NCBI GenBank assembly: GCA_035503975.1
Contig: DATJST010000493.1
Location: forward strand, 1 to 20,350
Direction of reading: 5' to 3'
DNA: 20,350 nucleotides
DNA from: DATJMJ01 sp035503975
Lineage (GTDB): Bacteria; Actinomycetota; Acidimicrobiia; Acidimicrobiales; Palsa-688
This document shows, piece by piece, positions 15,262-20,350 of the stretch. Under the pieces are notes generated by a model. The model searched no databases and had not been told where the DNA came from. It saw only the letters and a list, made by a program, of their open reading frames with translations. Position 1 is the first letter of the stretch, and every line of letters begins with the position of its first letter. The translations under genes and the position numbers were made by a program.

Positions 15262-16029
15262 GTGTGGTGCGACAGCCACTGCCACGTCCCTTACGAGGGG
15301 ATGGGCACAGAAGCCATCGGCGATGCGCGCGCCGCTGGCGTCGCCCGGCTGATCACCGTCGGCACCGACGCAGAGCAATCGCGGCTGGCCCTGGACGTGG
15401 CGGCCGCGCACGACGGGGTCTGGGCGACCGTGGGGCTCCATCCGCACGAAGCCTCGCGAGGCGTGGCGACGGTGGAGCCGCTCCTGCAGGGCCAGCCCAA
15501 ACTGGTGGCCATCGGAGAATGCGGGCTCGACTACCACTACAACTTTTCCCCTCCGCACCAACAGAGGGAGGCCTTTGCCGCTCAGGTCGCTTTGGCTAAC
15601 CAACACCATTTGGCGCTGGTCGTGCACACCCGGGAAGCGTGGGACGACACCTTCGACATCCTCTCCGCGGTAGGTGTGCCAGCGCGCACGGTGATCCACT
15701 GCTTCACTGGCGGGCCAGGCGAGGCCCGCCGGGCGCTCGACCTCGGGGCATGGCTGTCGTTCAGCGGCATCGTGACCTTCCCCAAGGCCCTCGAGGTCCG
15801 GGAGGCGGCGGCTCTGTGCCCCATCGACCGGCTCCTGGTCGAGACAGATTCGCCGTACCTGGCGCCGGTGCCCTACCGCGGTCGGGCCAACGCCCCCCGG
15901 CTGGTCCCACTGGTCGGGGCGGCTGTGGCCGCAGCCAAAGGCCTGGGCACTAGCGACGTCGAGGCGGCTACCTGGGCGGGGGCCGAACGTTTCTTCGGGC
16001 TGGCCCAGGCCGCGCCCGGGCCCCGGTGA
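15262..16029 (+). CDS. tatD: TatD-family metal-dependent deoxyribonuclease
   Basis: A TIM-barrel metallohydrolase of the TatD/YcfH family, associated with 3'-5' nuclease action on single-stranded or damaged nucleic acid. The product from GTG 15262 has 255 residues, the usual size. Metal ligands are visible in order: the N-terminal DSHCH (4-8, HxH), GECGLDYHYN with the bridging Glu, VVHTREAWDD, VIHCFTGG and the final ETDSPYLAPVPYRG aspartate. The frame continues upstream through metG in another phase, but that part is a shadow. CTG 15250, overlapping the metG stop, is an alternative start. The stop overlaps the rsmA GTG. In many actinobacteria a resuscitation-promoting factor gene lies between tatD and rsmA; here it is absent. 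Confidence 0.93.
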   Translation: MWCDSHCHVPYEGMGTEAIGDARAAGVARLITVGTDAEQSRLALDVAAAHDGVWATVGLHPHEASRGVATVEPLLQGQPKLVAIGECGLDYHYNFSPPHQQREAFAAQVALANQHHLALVVHTREAWDDTFDILSAVGVPARTVIHCFTGGPGEARRALDLGAWLSFSGIVTFPKALEVREAAALCPIDRLLVETDSPYLAPVPYRGRANAPRLVPLVGAAVAAAKGLGTSDVEAATWAGAERFFGLAQAAPGPR

Positions 16030-16976
16030 CGCTCACCCTGGCCGAGGTGAAGGGCCTGCTCGGCGACAATCGGATCACCCCTAGCCGCGCCCTCGGCCAG
16101 AACTTCGTCGCCGACCCCAACACCGTCCGGCGCGTGGCGCGCCTGTCCGGAGTAGGCCCCGGCGACCATGTCGTCGAGGTCGGTGCCGGCCTCGGGTCGC
16201 TGACGTTGGCGCTGGCCGAGACGGGCGCGAGGGTGCTCGCCGTCGAACGGGACCAGTGGCTGGTGCCTATCCTTCGCCAGGTGCTTGGGGCGCGAGGGGT
16301 AAACGGGGTCACCGTGGTCCAAGCCGACGCCATGGCGCTCGACTGGGCCGAACTGCTTGGACCGGCTACAACCTGGTCGTTGGTGGCCAACTTGCCCTAT
16401 AACGTGGCCACCCCGCTGGTCGCCGATCTGCTCGACGCGGTGCCGGCCGTCGCGCGCATGACAGTCATGGTGCAGCGGGAAGTGGCGGACCGCCTGGTCG
16501 CCCGGCCCGGTTCGCCGGCCTATGGAGCAGTCTCGGTCAAGGTGGCCTATTGGGCCGAGGCCGCTCTGCTTGGGACCGTGCCCGCCTCCGTGTTCGTGCC
16601 GCGACCCCGGGTGGCGTCTGCCATAGTCGGCATAACCCGGCGCCCCCTCCCGGCGGTCCCAGCCACCGTGGTTGGCCCCGACCAGCTGTTCCGCGTGGTG
16701 CGCACCGGCTTTGCGCAACGTCGCAAGATGCTCCGCCGCGCCCTCGCCCCACTCGCGCCACCGCCTGGTGCGTTCGCTGCCGCGGGTGTGAGCGAGCAGG
16801 CACGAGCCGAAGATCTGGCAGTCGCCGATTGGGGCCGCCTCGCTGCCGCTATCGCCGGGCCCGCCGCCATCGCGGTGCCAGCGAAGGGCACGTCGCCAGC
16901 GGCCGTCACGTCGCCAGCGGCCGTCACGTCACGAGCGGCCATCACCGCGCAAGCTGGCGGCCCCATTGACGGGTGA
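16026..16976 (+). CDS. rsmA: 16S rRNA (adenine1518-N6/adenine1519-N6)-dimethyltransferase
   Basis: Dimethylates the two adjacent adenines in helix 45 of 16S rRNA late in small-subunit assembly. The 316-residue protein begins at GTG 16026, overlapping the tatD stop as GTGA. It carries LGQNFVAD (23-30), the SAM-binding EVGAGLGSLT (51-60), acidic Glu74 in AVERD, Asp101 in QADAMAL, the catalytic NLPY (122-125), FVPRPRVASAIV and the C-terminal FAQRRKMLRRAL. The last 35 or so residues are an Ala/Thr/Ser/Pro-rich extension with a repeated SPAAVT unit, encoded by an 18-bp tandem repeat and outside the conserved domain. The function is secure; the tail is probably disordered. Confidence 0.96.
   Translation: MTLTLAEVKGLLGDNRITPSRALGQNFVADPNTVRRVARLSGVGPGDHVVEVGAGLGSLTLALAETGARVLAVERDQWLVPILRQVLGARGVNGVTVVQADAMALDWAELLGPATTWSLVANLPYNVATPLVADLLDAVPAVARMTVMVQREVADRLVARPGSPAYGAVSVKVAYWAEAALLGTVPASVFVPRPRVASAIVGITRRPLPAVPATVVGPDQLFRVVRTGFAQRRKMLRRALAPLAPPPGAFAAAGVSEQARAEDLAVADWGRLAAAIAGPAAIAVPAKGTSPAAVTSPAAVTSRAAITAQAGGPIDG
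16891..16944 (+). repeat. 18-bp tandem repeat, three units, in the rsmA 3' end
   Basis: CGTCGCCAGCGGCCGTCA is perfectly repeated at 16891-16908 and 16909-16926, with a diverged third copy at 16927-16944 (CGTCACGAGCGGCCATCA). The unit is six codons, so changes in copy number would keep the frame. The preceding 18 bases (16873-16890) look like a more decayed copy. Confidence 0.93.
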
Positions 16977-17025
16977 ACCGTGCGCGGCCGGCATCGGCAG
17001 TGGCACAGACGCGCCCGGCCGCTTT

Positions 17026-17766
17026 ATGGCCACGCTCCGCGCCCCTGCCAAGCTCACCCTTTCGCTGCGGGTGACCGGCGTTCGCGCGGACGGCTACCAC
17101 TTGCTCGACGCCGAGATGGTCACGATCGACTTGGCCGACATACTCGAGTTTGGCTCTGGGGACGGCCTGGAGGTGGAGTTCGCCCCTCTCGCCGCCAGCG
17201 CCGGCCATGGCAGCGTGCCAACCGACGGGACGAACCTGGTCGTGCGCGCCCTCCGTCTCGTCGGGCGGACAGCGCGGGTACGCCTCACCAAGCACGTGCC
17301 TGCCGGAGCGGGCCTCGGCGGCGGTTCCGCAGACGCCGCCGCGGTGTTGCGCTGGGCCGGGGCCGCAGGGCGGGCAGGTACCGAGCTGGCCAGCCGTCTC
17401 GGTTCGGACGTACCGTTCTGCCTCTACGGCGGCCGGGCACGGGTGACGGGTGCCGGCGAAGTGCTTTACCCGCTCCCCTTCGACGAGGTCTCGGGGCAGG
17501 CTTACACGCTGGCCATCCCGCCTTTCGGTGTACGTACCGCCGCCGTCTACTGCGCTTGGGACGCGCTCGGTGGCCCGGCTTCGGACAATTTCAATGACCT
17601 GGAGCCAGCCGCCCTGGAAGTCGAGCCGCGCTTGGCGGCATGGCGAGAAGTGCTCGGGAACTCGACCGGCCAGGTGCCGCGCCTGGCCGGGAGCGGTTCC
17701 ACATGGTTCGTCGCGGGCGCGCACCCCGGGCCGGGGCGCATCGTGACACGCGTGACCCAGCTGTGA
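17026..17766 (+). CDS. ispE: 4-Diphosphocytidyl-2-C-methyl-D-erythritol kinase
   Basis: GHMP-family kinase that phosphorylates CDP-methylerythritol in the MEP pathway to isopentenyl diphosphate. From ATG 17026 the protein has 246 residues. It shows RAPAKLTLSLRVTG (5-18, with Lys9), ADGYHLLDAEMV, the ATP-binding KHVPAGAGLGGGSADAA (89-105), the catalytic Asp in GSDVPFCLYGG, and the C-terminal RLAGSGSTWFVAG glycine motif. The frame is open back to TTG 16966, which overlaps rsmA, but family members start close to RAPAK, so the ATG is preferred; neither start has a good ribosome-binding site. The protein is shorter than the usual 280-300 residues, mainly after the catalytic Asp. The rsmA-ispE pairing is a conserved arrangement that supports the call. 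Confidence 0.92.
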   Translation: MATLRAPAKLTLSLRVTGVRADGYHLLDAEMVTIDLADILEFGSGDGLEVEFAPLAASAGHGSVPTDGTNLVVRALRLVGRTARVRLTKHVPAGAGLGGGSADAAAVLRWAGAAGRAGTELASRLGSDVPFCLYGGRARVTGAGEVLYPLPFDEVSGQAYTLAIPPFGVRTAAVYCAWDALGGPASDNFNDLEPAALEVEPRLAAWREVLGNSTGQVPRLAGSGSTWFVAGAHPGPGRIVTRVTQL

Positions 17767-17824
17767 GCGCGCACGGGCGACCGTAAGCTAGCTCGGCCAT
17801 CCGCAGGGCGTACGGCGCCGCTCC

Positions 17825-20350
17825 TCACCGGGAGACGGCAAGCAAAGCCCAGTCGCCCGGGACCCCTTTCAGCTGGTGCCGACCACGCTCGGCGAACACG
17901 AAGCTGGAACCGGCAACCAGATCCCGGACGGTGCCCGAGACGAGGACCTCGCCTGCTTCGGCATTGGCACAGATGCGGGACGCAATGTGGACGGTGATGC
18001 CGGCGAGCTTTTCGCCGCTCGCCTGGCATTCGCCCGTATGTAGGCCCGCTCTGACCTTGATCCCGAGCGCGGCCAGCTCGTTCTGTATGGCCAGGGCGCA
18101 GCGGATCGCCTGGGCAGGGGTCGCAAAGCTCGCCAGGAAACCGTCGCCCGTGGTGTCCAGCTCGCGGCCGTTCCAACGCTCCAGCTCCCGGCGGACCATC
18201 ATGTTGTGCCGCTCGAGCAGCGCTCTCCATGCGCGGTCGCCCAGGGCAGCGGCCCGCTCGGTCGAGCCAACGATGTCGGTGAACAGGATGGTGGCCAGCA
18301 CCGACGGCGTCTCCGCCCTTTCCAACGCGCGCCGTGCGCGGGCGGAAACGGCAGCCGCGCCTATGCCGTCCGCCACGCTCAAGGCCTGACGGGCCGCGGT
18401 GGCGCTGGCTTCCACGTCGTCCGCCCGCAGCTCGAGCTGGGCCAAGGCGACGAGCGCCTCGGCCCAGCGAGCCGGGCAGGGCAGGGCCTCGTAGAGGGAA
18501 GCGGCTCGCTGCAAGAGCTCCCGTCCCGTCTTGAGCTCGCCTTGGGCGACTGCCAGGTGGGCGCGGCAGAGCGCCTCGGAGGGAAGGTTGTGGTCGTGGG
18601 GATCCCCTTGGGTAAGTTCCCCGACCACGTCCACCCAGCGGGCCAGCTCCTCGGTGCGCCCTTCCTCGGCCAGAGCGCAGGCGAAATCGGGAGCAAAGCC
18701 CCAGTGGCTGCTGGCCTTGAGAACATTGGTTGTGGCGTGCAGCGCCTCCCAAAATCGAGGCGCCGCCGCCGACAACCCCTCACGCGCCAAGATGCAGCGA
18801 GCACGGGCCGCGTAAGCGGGCACCGAGCGCTGGGACTCACCAGTGCGCGTGGCGCACTCCAAAAGCTCGTCCACTACTGCGCCTGCGGCCAGATCCCCGC
18901 GCCGTTCCAGGGTTTCGTACAAGGCGGTTAGTGCCACGATCCGCGTGGGCACCGCGGCGCTGTACCGAAGGCGTTCGCATTTGGAAAGCACTTCGTCGTA
19001 CTCACCGAGAAGTGATTGCAGCCAGGCGTAGCCGGCCCGCACGTACTCGTCGTTGGGCGCCACCCGCTGCACCAATTCCTCTGCGCGCAAAAAGGATTGG
19101 TGCGATAAGGCGAAATTGCCGCGCCACAACAGGGTGTAGGCGGCATTGGTAGTGAGGTTGTGCTCGGCGTACTCGTCCGCGGCGGCCTGTGCGGCGCTGG
19201 TCGCGGCGGCGAAGGCATCGAACAGCTCAGAATTGTCCCGGGCGATGAGCATCCTGCTCCCATGCAGCAACGAGAGCGCCCGCCCGTTGCCCGCCCGAGT
19301 AGCCAGCTCCACGGCGCCACCCAAGAGTTTCGTCGCCTCGGTGTCCTGGTCGGCTAGCACCAGTAGCCGGACGAGGCGGGCCAAGACGTCGGCTTCCTGT
19401 TCGTCGTCGCGGCCGTGCACAAGTTTGGCCGCCTCCCGCAACATGGCCAACGCCGGGTGTGTTTCACCGGCTTGCCAGCCTTCGCGTTGCAGCACCATGA
19501 TCGCTCGGCCCTCGGCCAGTGGGTCGTGGAACTGTCGGGCCAGTTGGAGGGCTTCGGTGGCGAAGGCTTTGGGGAGGCGCCAGTCCCGCGGCTCGGCCAT
19601 GGCGTTCGCCGCCTCCAGCAGTAGCTCGAGCCGAGCGCGTGTTTGCTCGGGCTGCAACGCCAGCGCGGCCTCGAGCGCACGCGGCTCGAGGGCACGCACC
19701 CGCGACAGCAGGGTTTCCCGCACGCTCGCCGGCAACTCGATCTGGTCCAGGTCCCGCCGTGCCCAGGTGTCCCCCGCGAAATAAATGTCGCCCCTTTCCA
19801 CGAGCACCTTCATGAGCTCTTCGACGAAGAAAGGGTTCCCCTCGGTGCGCTCGAGGAGCACGTCGAGGAAATCATCACTCACCCTCTCGCCGTCGAAAAT
19901 GGCACTGACCATTTCCCCGAGCTCGTCGCGCCCAAGGCACGACAGCGGCAGTTCCTCGTAGCGCCGCTCCCGCTGCAGCTCGGCCAGGCAGGCGAGCACC
20001 GGGTGCTCGCGCTCCAGCTCATCCGACCGGTACGTTCCCACGAGCCACAGGTCGATGTCGGCTGCTTCGCGCGCCAAGTACGAGAACAGGCTGAGGCTGT
20101 CGGCGTCCGCCCAGTGGAGGTCCTCCAGCAACAGCGCGCTGCCGCTCGGTCGGCAGAGGTTGTTCATCAAGTGCCAAACGGCTGCGAACAGGTCATCGCG
20201 CGCCGATGTCTGATTGGGCAGGCCTATGAGCCTGGCCGCTTCTGGCACCAGTGCCGCGGCGAGGAAAGCGCGCCCTTCAAACAGCTCGGACAGCTTCTCT
20301 GGCCCGAGCGCCCGGGTGTGCCGCCGGAGCGCGGTTACAAATGGGCCGTA
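17825..20350 (-). CDS. AAA/STAND-type ATPase with helical repeats and C-terminal class III nucleotide cyclase domain (N-terminus cut)
   Basis: A signalling protein resembling the actinobacterial ATPase-cyclase family. The frame is open to the window edge; 841 residues are visible and the Walker A part lies outside. The edge reads YGPFVTALRRH, a family block just after Walker A. Walker B ALLLEDLHWADADS (visible residues 72-85) and ERTEGNPFFVEEL (about 167-179) follow. A long Ala/Leu/Glu-rich, probably TPR-like region spans about 225-680. The cyclase domain occupies 687-841 (bases 17828-18292): both metal Asp residues are present (FTDIVGST, TTGDGFLASF), but the purine-selecting Lys is Asp and the transition-state Asn is His (VHIASR), while the Arg is kept. 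The cyclase is C-terminal, not N-terminal as in Rv0386-like proteins, and no LuxR helix-turn-helix follows. Activity is uncertain. It converges on ispE across 58 bases. Confidence 0.85.
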   Translation of the reverse strand, partial: YGPFVTALRRHTRALGPEKLSELFEGRAFLAAALVPEAARLIGLPNQTSARDDLFAAVWHLMNNLCRPSGSALLLEDLHWADADSLSLFSYLAREAADIDLWLVGTYRSDELEREHPVLACLAELQRERRYEELPLSCLGRDELGEMVSAIFDGERVSDDFLDVLLERTEGNPFFVEELMKVLVERGDIYFAGDTWARRDLDQIELPASVRETLLSRVRALEPRALEAALALQPEQTRARLELLLEAANAMAEPRDWRLPKAFATEALQLARQFHDPLAEGRAIMVLQREGWQAGETHPALAMLREAAKLVHGRDDEQEADVLARLVRLLVLADQDTEATKLLGGAVELATRAGNGRALSLLHGSRMLIARDNSELFDAFAAATSAAQAAADEYAEHNLTTNAAYTLLWRGNFALSHQSFLRAEELVQRVAPNDEYVRAGYAWLQSLLGEYDEVLSKCERLRYSAAVPTRIVALTALYETLERRGDLAAGAVVDELLECATRTGESQRSVPAYAARARCILAREGLSAAAPRFWEALHATTNVLKASSHWGFAPDFACALAEEGRTEELARWVDVVGELTQGDPHDHNLPSEALCRAHLAVAQGELKTGRELLQRAASLYEALPCPARWAEALVALAQLELRADDVEASATAARQALSVADGIGAAAVSARARRALERAETPSVLATILFTDIVGSTERAAALGDRAWRALLERHNMMVRRELERWNGRELDTTGDGFLASFATPAQAIRCALAIQNELAALGIKVRAGLHTGECQASGEKLAGITVHIASRICANAEAGEVLVSGTVRDLVAGSSFVFAERGRHQLKGVPGDWALLAVSR

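Noticed and set aside
17767..17824. Intrinsic terminator between ispE and the cyclase gene
   Set aside because: Only a weak five-base complementarity (CCGTA with TACGG) and no T-run; not enough to call.
17547..18752. A 401-residue minus-strand open frame overlapping the cyclase domain and ispE
   Set aside because: Arg/Gly/Pro-rich shadow in another phase of the cyclase gene, with no recognisable domain.

Overview
The window is high-GC, densely coding bacterial chromosome. It probably comes from an actinobacterium, perhaps a deep-branching class such as Acidimicrobiia (inference). The indications are frequent GTG/TTG starts, stop/start overlaps such as GTGA, a large 180-kDa-type NAD-glutamate dehydrogenase, a mycobacterial-type RpiB with a catalytic Glu, the actinobacterial order rsmI-metG-tatD-rsmA-ispE, and apparent leaderless promoters (TAnnnT, six bases, GTG). 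No rRNA, tRNA, CRISPR array, insertion sequence or prophage gene was recognised.

Layout. (1) Bases 2-6462, plus strand: the C-terminal part of an NAD-specific glutamate dehydrogenase, then rpiB (pentose phosphate pathway), menC (menaquinone synthesis), and xseA/xseB (both subunits of exonuclease VII, with overlapping stop and start). (2) Bases 6463-6981: a gene-free gap between two converging genes. It holds two arrays of a 17-bp motif, six copies in one orientation and nine in the other, at a pitch of about 20-22 bp. This is the least explained structure in the window. (3) Bases 6982-11760, minus strand: an unrecognised 233-aa protein, then an M1-family aminopeptidase and a calcineurin-like phosphoesterase whose start overlaps the aminopeptidase stop. 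(4) Bases 11922-17766, plus strand: a housekeeping run of ychF (with a P-loop that lacks its lysine), rsmI, metG, tatD, rsmA and ispE. It combines 16S rRNA methylation, Met-tRNA charging, a TatD-family nuclease and isoprenoid (MEP pathway) synthesis. (5) Bases 17825-20350, minus strand: a large signalling protein cut by the window edge, with an AAA/STAND-type ATPase fragment, a helical-repeat middle and a C-terminal class III nucleotide cyclase domain.

Most genes are ordinary metabolic or translation-related genes. The points worth attention are the convergent repeat arrays, the lysine-less YchF P-loop, the divergent cyclase active site together with an apparent missing winged-helix segment in the ATPase-cyclase protein, and three near-identical leaderless promoter layouts.
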